From: an uncultured Bacteroides sp.
Lineage (GTDB): Bacteria; Bacteroidota; Bacteroidia; Bacteroidales; Bacteroidaceae
DNA length: 64,000 bases
Assembly (NCBI GenBank): GCA_900544075.1
Contig: UQTJ01000006.1
Location: forward strand, 1-64,000
Direction of reading: 5' to 3'
This document shows positions 44,591-53,718 of this stretch, one piece after another. Within the stretch, counting starts at the first letter, position 1; each line of letters starts with the position of its first letter. The notes under the pieces were generated by a model. The model was not told where the DNA came from. It made no database searches and was given only the letters and a program-made list of their open reading frames with translations. Made by a program: the position numbers and the translations under genes.

Positions 44591-45151
44591 TTAAAATACA
44601 TATGCACACGATACCGACAGTTTCGACGGCAATATCCTTCTTCCACTTTCGTTATACGGCTGTTGCATAATGTCCACATTCTTGTCATATTTCCTTTCTC
44701 TGAACCATATCATCGACAGTCCCGTTGCAAACTCGATGTTCCAGTGTTTCCCTATCGGCAACACATATCCGTACACCACTCCCGGACCTCCTGCATCACC
44801 CAGGTGTCTCACCTTGCTTCCCAAGCTCGAGTCATATCTCAGTCCCGTGAGCGACAGACCTACGAACATCCAGTTGGTCGGTCTTCCCGACAGCCAGTAT
44901 CTCCATTCCACCTGTCCTCCTGTCAGTCCCGTTTTCAGCGGTGTGTTCCCCACCGAATAGAATGCCGTTGCCTCCACACTTGTCTTTCCCGAAGTAACTA
45001 ATTCCAGCGACAGGTTAGGAGTGAGGTTACCCCACATCAGCGCGTTTGTCTTTGCCGACAGCAGTTGGGCCTTAGCCTCCGTTGCCATCAGCACGAGCAT
45101 CACGACGCACATCATTTTCATACATATACTGTTGATTCTCATATCATGCAA
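44591..45151 (-). CDS. DUF3575-family outer-membrane protein (short copy)
   Basis: A 186-residue exported protein with a signal peptide ending TEAKAQL. The DUF3575 signature is SAKTNALMWGNLTPNLSLEL (N...W...TPN), shared with the neighbour at 45155 and with the fimbrial-island protein at 15907. It ends in a barrel-type strand (KLSVSCAYVF). The start could also be the ATG at 45142. It lies 3 bp after the previous gene and 12 bp before the OmpA-like gene. Confidence 0.8.
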   Translation of the reverse strand: MHDMRINSICMKMMCVVMLVLMATEAKAQLLSAKTNALMWGNLTPNLSLELVTSGKTSVEATAFYSVGNTPLKTGLTGGQVEWRYWLSGRPTNWMFVGLSLTGLRYDSSLGSKVRHLGDAGGPGVVYGYVLPIGKHWNIEFATGLSMIWFRERKYDKNVDIMQQPYNESGRRILPSKLSVSCAYVF

Positions 45152-45154
45152 TCT

Positions 45155-45868
45155 TTATCGTTTCGATTTGTTGTATTTCTCATTTACCGGTTTGAACCTG
45201 TACACCAACGCCACTCTCACTTCCGATATTACAGGGAAGGGAGTGATATGCCAGTCCTTTTCCTCCGTAAAAGCAAATCCTCCGTTGCCGTCACCCGTCC
45301 TTTTCCTGTATTTGCCGTACATCCATCCCGCGTTCATCCCAAGGTCAAGGTCCAGAGCCCCGTTCCTCATTCTGTACAACTGTATTTCACATCCGGCAGT
45401 TCCTCCCATACTCAGGTGCTCGCCAGTATATCCGTTTTTCAGGAATACCGTATAGTCCGTATATCCGGCGTACAGTCCCCAGTAAAAGGCCTTTCTTCTC
45501 TTGGGCATCCTTTTTCTTATTTTAGTCTGCCTGAAATACCTTCTTGCTTCCAGTTTCACGTCCGTAATGCTGTAGTCAGCCTGCGGAGTAAAAGTCTGGT
45601 GTGCTCCCGGATTCCATTTCACGTTTGCCCCTATGGTCCATTTGTTGTAGTCCCACGGAGTCACGTCATACTGTATTCCGAAGTTTGGTGTTGTCAGCAC
45701 CCAGTCCACCATATTCGTTCTGAATGCTATCCTTTCCCTTACCGACAGCTTCTCGGCCTCGTATCCTTTCCGCTGTCCGTATTCTTGCGCATCAGCCGTT
45801 CTGCTACCCATTAGCAGTCCCGCCATACACACCATTATCATAAATCTGCTACGATTATATCCTTTCAT
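45155..45868 (-). CDS. DUF3575-family outer-membrane protein (long copy)
   Basis: A 237-residue exported protein with a signal peptide ending RTADAQE. It contains AFRTNMVDWVLTTPNFGIQYD, the N...W...TPN motif of DUF3575, then strand-like stretches and a basic insertion (RRYFRQTKIRKRMPKRRKAF) typical of members found near fimbrial genes. It lies 8 bp after the small barrel gene and 3 bp before the next DUF3575 gene. The tandem pair may form hetero-oligomers; this is not shown. Confidence 0.8.
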   Translation of the reverse strand: MKGYNRSRFMIMVCMAGLLMGSRTADAQEYGQRKGYEAEKLSVRERIAFRTNMVDWVLTTPNFGIQYDVTPWDYNKWTIGANVKWNPGAHQTFTPQADYSITDVKLEARRYFRQTKIRKRMPKRRKAFYWGLYAGYTDYTVFLKNGYTGEHLSMGGTAGCEIQLYRMRNGALDLDLGMNAGWMYGKYRKRTGDGNGGFAFTEEKDWHITPFPVISEVRVALVYRFKPVNEKYNKSKR

Positions 45869-45876
45869 ATTTCCGA

Positions 45877-46485
45877 TTAAAAGTTATATATAAATCCTGC
45901 ACTCAGCACAGCCGAACCTTCACCTTTCGAGCCTCCTGTAAAGCCGTCCATCCTGTCATTCAGCAATGTACCTTTCAGTTCCGCAAAGATATTTATCCTC
46001 TTGTCTACCCTGAAGAGTGCCATTGCACCCAAATCTATCGATACACATGTAGCCTTGCTATCCACGTTGGCTGCACATCCGGCACCTATGAACGGCAGAA
46101 CAGTGAACATCCTCTCTTCATCTATTCCAGCTATCATGTTCATAGCGTCAGCCATGACATCCATGTGAACTAATCCCATGTTCATGGCATCCCTTTTTCC
46201 TGATATATTTCCTCCGGTCACTCTTGCCGCCGTTCCCTGCAGCCTCATTGCCAGAGATGTAGTGACCCATTTTCCCACGTTCACTTCCGCTGCAGTCGAA
46301 AATCTGTAACCTGCATCATGCAGATTATCCGAGTCACCCACATAGAACTGTGTCCCCACGCCCGGTCCTGCAAACCATCCTTCGCTTGCCGGTCTGACGT
46401 CGAAGTGCCCTTTTATCCCGTCGCCTGCGCAAACCGTCGCCGTGCAACACATCATCAATACAGCCAGTTTAATCTTCTGATACAT
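45877..46485 (-). CDS. Small outer-membrane beta-barrel protein
   Basis: A 202-residue exported protein with a signal peptide ending ATVCAGD. It shows repeated strand patterns (GWFAGPGVGTQFYVGDSD, AEVNVGKWVTTSLAMRLQG) and a typical barrel end (AVLSAGFIYNF). It resembles eight-strand barrels of the OmpW/OmpA type in size, but the family is not certain. It is the first gene of the five-gene module that ends at 40527. Confidence 0.75.
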   Translation of the reverse strand: MYQKIKLAVLMMCCTATVCAGDGIKGHFDVRPASEGWFAGPGVGTQFYVGDSDNLHDAGYRFSTAAEVNVGKWVTTSLAMRLQGTAARVTGGNISGKRDAMNMGLVHMDVMADAMNMIAGIDEERMFTVLPFIGAGCAANVDSKATCVSIDLGAMALFRVDKRINIFAELKGTLLNDRMDGFTGGSKGEGSAVLSAGFIYNF

Positions 46486-46535
46486 AGCTTATTCTATTTA
46501 TTTCGTTAACTAAAACTTTAACTTTCCTTCTTGCA

Positions 46536-46575
46536 ACAAAAAAGGCAAGTGACGAACCTGAGTCCATCATTTGCC
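46536..46575 (-). terminator. Terminator after the initiating glycosyltransferase gene
   Basis: GGCAAATGA and TCACTTGCC pair on the minus strand, followed by TTTTTTG. It separates the initiating-transferase gene (stop at 46645) from the outer-membrane module. Confidence 0.7.
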
Positions 46576-46644
46576 CATATACCCTAAACTTTATCCAATG
46601 TCACAATCATTCCAAAAAATCTCAACCTTTCTCTAATTTCTCTA

Positions 46645-48051
46645 TCAATACGCTTTCTCTTCCCCCTTGAACACATTCGCCACTGTCTTGTAGATAATAT
46701 ACAGATCCAGCCAGAACGACCAGTGTTCTATATACCATATATCACCCTTTATTCGTCCTGCCATATCTTTCAGTTCCTTTGTCTCACCTCTGAATCCGGT
46801 CACCTGACTCCATCCCGTCACACCCGGTTTCACCAAATGCCTAACCATATATTTATCTATAAGCTTCGAATATTCTTCCGTATGTTTTAGCATGTGCGGT
46901 CTTGGTCCCACCACACTCATATCACCTAAGAAGACGTTGATGAATTGCGGCAACTCGTCAATATTTGTTTTTCTCATTATGTTTCCCCATTTCGTCTTTC
47001 TTGGGTCATCCTTAGTAGCCTGCAGTCTGTCCGCATCTGCATTTACTTTCATACTTCTGAATTTCAGACAGTAGAACTCCTTGTCATTCAGTCCGTTTCT
47101 TTTCTGTCTGAAGAACACCGGTCCCGGCATTGTGATTTTCGTCACTATAGTCACTATAATCAGTACAATAGGGAATAACGTACATAAGAACAGAGTGGAA
47201 AACACTAAGTCGAAAGCCCTTTTCACTACCTTGTTTCCCAGTCTTGACATAGGGTCCTCTCTGAGCTTCAATATAGGCACGTTACCCACAAAGTCCAGGT
47301 AAACCTTGTTCTGCAGATAGTTGTGCATGTTCGGAACGCTGAAAAACCTTATTATATTGTTTTCGCACAGAGTTATAATCTTCACAATATCCTTGCTGTG
47401 ATTATCTCTCAGTCCGCAGTACAGATAATGCACGTTCCTGTTATTTTTTATGAAATCCTCCAACTCGTCCGGTTTGCCGAGATACTTACACTGTTCGGAC
47501 ATCATTTCGTTCTTCTCATAATCGAAATAACCTAACACCTTATATCCGGCCCAGGCCTGACTCACTATCTCCTCGTACAGTTCAATCATGCTTCTACTTG
47601 AACCCACTAAGACCACGAATCTCAGGTTACCTCCATGAGTCCTGTATCTTTTCACTAAAAATCTCCACGTAAGTCTTTCCCCGAACAGCAGCACCATTAG
47701 TGATAATATATAGACAGCATACATATATGACCATGAATCCATGAAGTGTCCGTATCTCAGAATATACACAGATGTTATTCCGAACAGACATACAGTCTTG
47801 AACACCTTCGATATAATTTCGTATGCTAAAACAATTCTCTTAAACAAAACCACACCTACTATAGATGCGGATATAGCATAAATCAGCATAACCATCATCG
47901 TCACCTGTATGGTAGGCGAGAAGAAAGCCTTTTCATAATTTGTATCTTGCGTCAGTCTTACATATACCAAAAACAAAGCCCCGCACAACAATGTCTCAAA
48001 AGCTATCAGTATTGTGTTCAGGTATTTATTGTATCTGTTTGAATTGACCAT
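46645..48051 (-). CDS. Undecaprenyl-phosphate sugar phosphotransferase (WcaJ/CpsE type)
   Basis: The initiating transferase of glycan assembly: it moves a sugar-1-phosphate from a nucleotide sugar to undecaprenyl phosphate at the inner membrane. The 468-residue protein has four N-terminal membrane segments, a central CoA-binding-like domain (VVLVGSSRSMIELYEE), a further membrane helix and the C-terminal bacterial sugar transferase domain: KRAFDLVFS, GPVFFRQKRNG, FRSMKVNADA, NIDELPQFINVFLGDMSVVGPRPH, GVTGWSQVTG. The sugar (glucose or galactose, perhaps another) cannot be told. Confidence 0.92.
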   Translation of the reverse strand: MVNSNRYNKYLNTILIAFETLLCGALFLVYVRLTQDTNYEKAFFSPTIQVTMMVMLIYAISASIVGVVLFKRIVLAYEIISKVFKTVCLFGITSVYILRYGHFMDSWSYMYAVYILSLMVLLFGERLTWRFLVKRYRTHGGNLRFVVLVGSSRSMIELYEEIVSQAWAGYKVLGYFDYEKNEMMSEQCKYLGKPDELEDFIKNNRNVHYLYCGLRDNHSKDIVKIITLCENNIIRFFSVPNMHNYLQNKVYLDFVGNVPILKLREDPMSRLGNKVVKRAFDLVFSTLFLCTLFPIVLIIVTIVTKITMPGPVFFRQKRNGLNDKEFYCLKFRSMKVNADADRLQATKDDPRKTKWGNIMRKTNIDELPQFINVFLGDMSVVGPRPHMLKHTEEYSKLIDKYMVRHLVKPGVTGWSQVTGFRGETKELKDMAGRIKGDIWYIEHWSFWLDLYIIYKTVANVFKGEEKAY

Positions 48052-48065
48052 GTGATTTATATTAG

Positions 48066-48122
48066 AAGTTATAGAAGTTAATAAGTTACAGAAATTATAG
48101 AAGCTATAGAAGCTACAGAATA
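48066..48122. repeat. Imperfect short tandem repeat (AGAAGTTAT / AGAAGCTAT)
   Basis: A run of 8-10 bp units such as ATAGAAGTTA, ACAGAAATT, ATAGAAGCT and ACAGAATAAG lies between the initiating-transferase start and the ompA terminator. It would lie in the leader of the transferase gene. Confidence 0.4.
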
Positions 48123-48157
48123 AGGGACATGCAAGGTTCCCCTCGATGGAAAAATTA

Positions 48158-48204
48158 ACGCCGGATTATAAAGACCTTTCATCAAAGTATTTAGAATCCG
48201 GCGT
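48158..48204 (-). terminator. Terminator of the OmpA-family gene
   Basis: ACGCCGGATT and AATCCGGCGT pair over 10 bp on the minus strand around a longer loop, followed by TAATTTTTCC. It lies 29 bp after the gene's stop. Confidence 0.7.
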
Positions 48205-48232
48205 ATTTATTATAGTTCTCTCATTCAGAGAA

Positions 48233-49345
48233 TTATTTGCAGAAAGTAGCTATGATAGCTCTGTTCATTTCTGGTTTGCTGAACTTGTCACCTACACCCA
48301 TACCTGTTGCAGTTATTCTGTCAGCCTCGATACCATATCTGTTCACCAATATTTCCTTCACTGTGTTGGCACGTCTTTCAGACAGTTTCTGATTGAATTT
48401 TGCATTACCTTCAGGTGAAGCATATCCCTTGATGTCAAGCTTCACTTCAGGATACTTCTTCATATAGTTTGCAATGTTTTCAATGTTAGACAACTGCTGT
48501 GCATCTACCAACGCCTGTCCCTGTCTGAATGAAACAACCGGTTCCATAGACATATCGAAGTTGTTTTCCTTAGCAGCTTCAGCCACCTTGTTGCAGTCTT
48601 TCAGTGCGCCTACCAAGTCTTTGTTCTTTCTCTTAGCCTTAGCCACTTCTTTTTCCAGACCTTCATTTCTTCTTCTCATGTCGTTGATTTCTCCGTTCAG
48701 TCTGTCCACGTCAGCCTGGCTGTATGCCATCATCACTGACGGATAACGCTTTCCGTTGGAGTTCTTGAAGTGATAAACCAGACCTGCCATAAGTTCGAAG
48801 TTTGTATTTCTTGGTTCGCCGTCACCAAGTTTTGTTACAAGGGCAGGTCTCACGCTCAGAGTCCACTGTTTTTCCTTACCCAGGTTGAAGTTAAGGCTCA
48901 GTCCCGCTCTGTACAGGAAGTAGTTGTTGTCGCCTCTCTGGCTTGCAGCGAAGAATTCTCTACCGCCACCGGCACCCAATAAACCTTCCACTTCAAACAG
49001 TCTTGGCTCTTCCTTTGCTCCTAACAGAAGGTTGGAGAAGTTCACCTTACCGTTAATTACAAACTGCAGTTCGTCGAATGCATTTACGCTGTAAGTAGTG
49101 TTGAAACCTGTCAGTGCCTGAAATGAAACTCCCAATACCGGAGTGGCCTGTTTGCCAAGCTCAAAGCCCACCAAACCTCCGTTTCTGTCCGAATTCATAT
49201 AGGGTGCTCCCAATTGATGTTCCCATCCTCCGTTTATACCGAAATACCAATTGTCTAAAAATTTATTCCCCACTGTTACTTTTTCCTGTGCACCTGCAAA
49301 TCCTGCAAATGCAGCAGCTACAATAGTTAAAATTACTTTTTTCAT
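48233..49345 (-). CDS. OmpA-family outer-membrane protein
   Basis: A ~370-residue protein with a signal peptide (MKKVILTIVAAAFAGFAGAQ), an N-terminal eight-strand-type barrel, a coiled-coil linker (LNGEINDMRRRNEGLEKEVAKAKRKNKDL) and a C-terminal OmpA peptidoglycan-binding domain (LDIKGYASPEGNAKFNQKLSERRANTVKEIL). It links outer membrane and cell wall. An ATG two codons upstream (49351) is also possible. It has its own promoter and terminator, so it is likely highly expressed and independent of the glycan genes around it. Confidence 0.9.
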   Translation of the reverse strand: MKKVILTIVAAAFAGFAGAQEKVTVGNKFLDNWYFGINGGWEHQLGAPYMNSDRNGGLVGFELGKQATPVLGVSFQALTGFNTTYSVNAFDELQFVINGKVNFSNLLLGAKEEPRLFEVEGLLGAGGGREFFAASQRGDNNYFLYRAGLSLNFNLGKEKQWTLSVRPALVTKLGDGEPRNTNFELMAGLVYHFKNSNGKRYPSVMMAYSQADVDRLNGEINDMRRRNEGLEKEVAKAKRKNKDLVGALKDCNKVAEAAKENNFDMSMEPVVSFRQGQALVDAQQLSNIENIANYMKKYPEVKLDIKGYASPEGNAKFNQKLSERRANTVKEILVNRYGIEADRITATGMGVGDKFSKPEMNRAIIATFCK

Positions 49346-49371
49346 AATCATCTATTTATGTTTTTATGCTG

Positions 49372-49379
49372 CAAAGTTA
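49372..49379 (-). promoter_or_regulatory. -7 box of the OmpA-family gene
   Basis: TAACTTTG on the minus strand, exact consensus, 26 bp before the start codon. Confidence 0.5.
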
Positions 49380-49462
49380 TAACTTATTTTGTTTTGAGAT
49401 AAAAAAACTGACATTATTTTCATTTATATTGGTAATTTTCTTTCTTTATATAAGAAAATCTG

Positions 49463-50719
49463 TTAATCCCTCTTGAAAATATCCCTTGTATATACCTTTT
49501 CCCTAACGTCGTCTAAGCATGAATCATATCTGTTGGCAATGATTGCGCCGGACAGTTTTTTGAATTCCTCCATATTGTTCACCACCTTCGAGCCGAAGAA
49601 AGTCGAACCGTCCTCAAGAGTAGGCTCGTATATTATCACCGTAGCCCCCTTTGCCTTGATACGCTTCATCACTCCCTGAATAGAGCTTTGGCGGAAGTTG
49701 TCACTGTTCGATTTCATTGTCAGTCTGTACACACCTATCACACATTCCTTCTCGTTCTCCGGTCTGAAGTCACCCTTGTTGAAGTAGTCATAATATCCCG
49801 CCATCTTCAGCACCTGGTCCGCAATGAAATCCTTCCTTGTCCTGTTCGATTCCACAATGGCATGAATCAGGTTCTCCGGCACATCCGCATAGTTGGCCAG
49901 CAGCTGCTTCGTATCCTTCGGCAGACAGTAGCCTCCATATCCGAACGACGGATTGTTATAATGATTGCCTATTCTCGGATCAAGGCTGATACCGTTTATA
50001 ATATCCACAGTGTTCAGCCCCTTCATCTCCGCATAAGTGTCAAGCTCGTTGAAGTACGAAACCCTCAGTGCCAGATAAGTGTTCGCAAACAGCTTCACCG
50101 CCTCCGCCTCAGTCAGTCCCATAAACAGAGTGTCAATATTCTCCTTTATGGCACCCTCCTTCAGCAGTTCGGCAAACGTTCTTGCCGCCTCCTTCAGTTC
50201 CTCCGCATGGTCAGTCAGCTTTTCGTCCGGACATCCCACTATGATACGGCTCGGGTAGAGATTGTCATACAGAGCCTTGCTCTCCCTCAGAAACTCCGGC
50301 GAGAACAGCAGCTTCAGGTCCCTTCCGTACTTCCTGTACAGTCCCTCGCAGTATCCCACAGGAATAGTACTCTTAATCACCATCACCGCCTTCCGGTTCA
50401 CACTTCTCACCAGGTCTATTACCTCTTCCACATGACTCGTGTCGAAATAGTTCTTCACCGGGTCATAGTTCGTAGGAGCCGCTATCACCACAAACTCCGC
50501 ATCCCTGTAAGCCGCCTCCCCGTCGAGAGTAGCCTTCAGGTCCAGTTCCTTTTCAGCCAGATACTTTTCAATATATTCATCCTGAATAGGAGATATACGG
50601 TTATTTATCTTCTCCACCTTTTCAGCTATAACATCCACAGCCATAACTCTGTTATGCTGTGCCAATAGAGTCGCAATAGACAACCCTACATATCCTGTTC
50701 CTGCTACCGCAATATTCAT
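49463..50719 (-). CDS. ugd: UDP-glucose 6-dehydrogenase family enzyme
   Basis: Oxidises UDP-glucose to UDP-glucuronate with NAD. The N-terminal Rossmann motif is AGTGYVGLSIATLL, then RISPIQDEYIEKYL as in the E. coli Ugd type. The catalytic cysteine lies in SFGYGGYCLPKDTKQL, and the C-terminal half carries the UDP-sugar-binding domain. 418 residues. Related dehydrogenases can use UDP-GlcNAc or GDP-mannose, so the exact substrate is likely but not certain. It sits between fkp and the OmpA gene in the glycan locus. Confidence 0.88.
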   Translation of the reverse strand: MNIAVAGTGYVGLSIATLLAQHNRVMAVDVIAEKVEKINNRISPIQDEYIEKYLAEKELDLKATLDGEAAYRDAEFVVIAAPTNYDPVKNYFDTSHVEEVIDLVRSVNRKAVMVIKSTIPVGYCEGLYRKYGRDLKLLFSPEFLRESKALYDNLYPSRIIVGCPDEKLTDHAEELKEAARTFAELLKEGAIKENIDTLFMGLTEAEAVKLFANTYLALRVSYFNELDTYAEMKGLNTVDIINGISLDPRIGNHYNNPSFGYGGYCLPKDTKQLLANYADVPENLIHAIVESNRTRKDFIADQVLKMAGYYDYFNKGDFRPENEKECVIGVYRLTMKSNSDNFRQSSIQGVMKRIKAKGATVIIYEPTLEDGSTFFGSKVVNNMEEFKKLSGAIIANRYDSCLDDVREKVYTRDIFKRD

Positions 50720-50722
50720 TTT

Positions 50723-50832
50723 ATGAGTTTTTAAGTTTATAGTTCTAAGTTGTTAGTTTTTAGTTCTTAGTTACATCCGAATGGCTCTAACAACCAACAA
50801 CTCTTAATTTTTAATTATTAATTATTAATTTC
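50723..50832. repeat. AT-rich intergenic repeat (CTTAGTTGTTAGTT and TTAATTATTAATT words)
   Basis: Both repeat types occur together here, GTTGTTAGTTTTTAGTTCTTAG and AATTATTAATTATTAATT, between ugd and fkp. Confidence 0.5.
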
Positions 50833-50834
50833 CA

Positions 50835-53678
50835 TCAGCTCCTGCTCACCTCCAGTCCCTTGTCCGAAAGCTTCATCTCCACAAATCTCGCCCTGTCGTT
50901 CATTCTGTTCTCATTCAGAATTCTCTTTATTCTCACGGCCGCTTCCGGATCCTTCGCTACCATATACAGGAATCCTCCGCCACCTGCTCCCGGCAGTTTA
51001 TATCCCAGACAGAGGTCATCTATCATCTCCGTCATGGCCCTTACCGCCTCAGGGTTCGTGCCACTGTCCAATCTCTGGTTCTGCGTCCATGTCTTGCCCA
51101 CCAGTCGTCCCATCGTTTCGAAGTCATTCCTTATTATCGCGTCATACATATCTATGGCATGTCCCTTCATCTGTTCAAGAATCCTCAGATGCTTCTCCGA
51201 GTTCAGGAACATACCCTTCACAATCTCCGCCAATATACCCTTGGCCGTGCGTGTTATTCCCGTGTAGTACAGCAGATGACATTTCGCATACTCACTGTCG
51301 TTGAATATATAGTCAGGCATCCATTTCACACCCGGTTCCTGCCTCCATCCCGGCATTGTCTGCAGCAGTTTCACTCCCTGCAGCACACCGCCGTACTGGT
51401 CCTGCCATCCGCCACCCGTAGTCAGCAGCTGTTCAAGTATCAGAGTCCTGTTGCAGATACCCTGTCTGTCCCGGTTCAGTCCGCAGAAATCATTCAGTGC
51501 ACCGAGCACCGTAGCCGCAAGAATCGAGCTTGTACCAAGTCCCGAACCTGCCGGTATAGCCGAAAGAAGAGTTACCTCAATACCCCTGCCGAAAGCCTTC
51601 AGCTGCTCCTCGAGCGAAGCATAGCTGTCCATACAGAACTCAGGCAGAAAACCCGACAGAGCCAGAGCCGCCTTAGGAATAGAGAACGGCGAGCCCACCT
51701 TGCGGAAATCCCTCAACTCGTCATACGAAGAAATCACCTCCGCAGCCCCAAGATCAATCGACCTCAGAGTAATACTATATCTGTCCGACGGTTTCACATA
51801 CACCTGCAGCGGCGGCTGTCCGTTCAGCTCTATAGCCATGTTCACCACGTTACCGCCCTCCATCAGGCTGTACGGAGGAGTATCAGTCCATCCCCCCGCA
51901 AGGTCTATTCTCACCGGGCTTCTTCCCCAGACTATCTGGTCCGCATATACCGCCATCACCGGCCTCTGCTTCAGGTCCATGGCTCCCGTCAGTCCCTTTC
52001 TCATCAGTCCGAAAGCCCTTTCCTCCATCACCTTAGCCTCCGGGTTACCCGTCAGTTCCATCACCCTTGCCCTGAACATCCCGTCGCTAATCCTCTTCAG
52101 CAGTCCCGCATCCTCCGGCAGCTCCTCCGGCAGTCCGATACCGCCCTTGGCAAACTCCATTGCCGTTTCCTCTAAGTCCGTCTGATAGAAGACACTTCTC
52201 TCATGGTTCCTTGCCAGCGTACTCAGGTTCTTCATTCTGAAAGCCTCACGCTGCGCCGTCAGCCTTCTCAGGTTAGCATAAGCCGATATGCCGTCCGCCG
52301 ACATCTTCACAGCCTCGGTCCACAGCCTTCTTCCGTATTCATCATCCGCCCTGCCGGTCATCCATGCTATCAGCCTTCCAAGGTCATCGATATTTTCCGT
52401 CACAGGGAAAATCTCCGCACTCTGCAAGTCCCCGTTGCCAGGAATATCCTCAGCCTTCAGTCCCCTCTGTTCCAGCCATACAGTGACCGGTTGTCCCATA
52501 AATAGGGTAGAGGCCTCCTTCATGCTACCCTTGAACTTGTCCTCAAATCCGTACGGTCTTGCCACGAATCCCTTTTCACCCATCGGCACCACGTCGATAC
52601 ACAGCCCCTCAGAGAGTGAAATCTCCCAGTCATTCTCAGGCACTCCCGTTACTATATTCTTGCTCGACAGACACCATTTGCTGCCGATAAAACTGTTCTC
52701 TATCCATATCTCCGCATTCCTTTCCGTCAGCCCCACGTTCATTATAGCGTTCTGCACGAACGTAGCCGGATGCGGTTTCACCTTATGATGCATTATCGCC
52801 CTCTGGTCCATCACACAGTTCTGCACCGCCAGAGTAGACGAAATCATCTCCCTGCTCGTTCCGTAATGATGGAATTCCCCTCCCGGCAACGGCAGTACCA
52901 CCACCTTCAGGCCGTTCAGTTCCTTGTCCGCTATTCTCGGATTCTCTCCCAATGCAAGACCGAACTCCGAGTACATATCATAGAATTTCACGTTCCCTTC
53001 GCTGTCCATGGAGCGTTCCGCCATCAGCTTCACCGCCCTGTCACTCAGCAGCCAGATACCTATGTCCATCATACACAGATAATCCTTCATCATTGCCGCC
53101 ATTTCCTCCACACCCGGTTTCTGCATCATGAACTCTAATTTTTCCGGCGTCTTTCTCGAAGCCACGAACACCCCGTGATTCTTCATCAGTTGCGGGTCTT
53201 CCCACAGTCCGTAGCACACCACGTCCGCCTCCGGAATCTCCTGCAGCTGCTCCTTCGCCCTTATATACACGTCGCCGCTCGCTATCAGCGTGTTCAGCCC
53301 CTCAGGAGCCTTCTCCATTATCTCCTCATACAGCGGCAGTTGCAGGTCCAGCAGATTCTGAGTCAGCTTCTGTCCCCGTGCCCAGCGGAACACCGGTACC
53401 GGCGTCAGAATCTTTCCCGACGGCGCATAAGCCGGCAGTCGTCTGCTCTGTCCTCCCGCGTGCAGCAGAATCCTTTTCTCCCTGCCTAACCACGTCATCA
53501 GGTCCGCACCATCCGCTTCTTCTCGTCTGCAAGCATCCAGGAGCCAAGTCGTTCCACCTCCCGACCCAAGTTTCTTACCTATCGGGTCCGAAGTGCAGAA
53601 CCATTCCTTCCTGTCCGCATTCATAATATCATGAAAACACTCCACCAGATTCGGTGGCAATGAAAGTAATTTCTTCAT
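50835..53678 (-). CDS. fkp: Bifunctional fucokinase / L-fucose-1-phosphate guanylyltransferase
   Basis: Fkp makes GDP-L-fucose from external fucose in two steps. The 947 residues match the length of the B. fragilis enzyme (~949). The N-terminal guanylyltransferase part is seen in GSGGGTTWLLDA and AGGQSRRLPAYAPSGKILTP; the C-terminal GHMP-kinase part has IDLAGGWTDTPPYS, PAGSGLGTSSILAATVLGA and GYKLPGAGGGGFLYMV. In Bacteroides, Fkp allows host-derived fucose to be built into capsule and glycoproteins. Here it lies inside the glycan locus that also holds the de novo route (gmd, fcl). A TAACTTTG -7 box lies just upstream. Confidence 0.96.
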   Translation of the reverse strand: MKKLLSLPPNLVECFHDIMNADRKEWFCTSDPIGKKLGSGGGTTWLLDACRREEADGADLMTWLGREKRILLHAGGQSRRLPAYAPSGKILTPVPVFRWARGQKLTQNLLDLQLPLYEEIMEKAPEGLNTLIASGDVYIRAKEQLQEIPEADVVCYGLWEDPQLMKNHGVFVASRKTPEKLEFMMQKPGVEEMAAMMKDYLCMMDIGIWLLSDRAVKLMAERSMDSEGNVKFYDMYSEFGLALGENPRIADKELNGLKVVVLPLPGGEFHHYGTSREMISSTLAVQNCVMDQRAIMHHKVKPHPATFVQNAIMNVGLTERNAEIWIENSFIGSKWCLSSKNIVTGVPENDWEISLSEGLCIDVVPMGEKGFVARPYGFEDKFKGSMKEASTLFMGQPVTVWLEQRGLKAEDIPGNGDLQSAEIFPVTENIDDLGRLIAWMTGRADDEYGRRLWTEAVKMSADGISAYANLRRLTAQREAFRMKNLSTLARNHERSVFYQTDLEETAMEFAKGGIGLPEELPEDAGLLKRISDGMFRARVMELTGNPEAKVMEERAFGLMRKGLTGAMDLKQRPVMAVYADQIVWGRSPVRIDLAGGWTDTPPYSLMEGGNVVNMAIELNGQPPLQVYVKPSDRYSITLRSIDLGAAEVISSYDELRDFRKVGSPFSIPKAALALSGFLPEFCMDSYASLEEQLKAFGRGIEVTLLSAIPAGSGLGTSSILAATVLGALNDFCGLNRDRQGICNRTLILEQLLTTGGGWQDQYGGVLQGVKLLQTMPGWRQEPGVKWMPDYIFNDSEYAKCHLLYYTGITRTAKGILAEIVKGMFLNSEKHLRILEQMKGHAIDMYDAIIRNDFETMGRLVGKTWTQNQRLDSGTNPEAVRAMTEMIDDLCLGYKLPGAGGGGFLYMVAKDPEAAVRIKRILNENRMNDRARFVEMKLSDKGLEVSRS

Positions 53679-53703
53679 ATTCCGTATTATTTCGATTTTT
53701 ATG

Positions 53704-53711
53704 CAAAGTTA
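53704..53711 (-). promoter_or_regulatory. -7 box of the fkp promoter
   Basis: TAACTTTG on the minus strand, exact consensus, 25 bp before fkp and just after the hipA stop codon (53719). Confidence 0.5.
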
Positions 53712-53718
53712 CACAATA

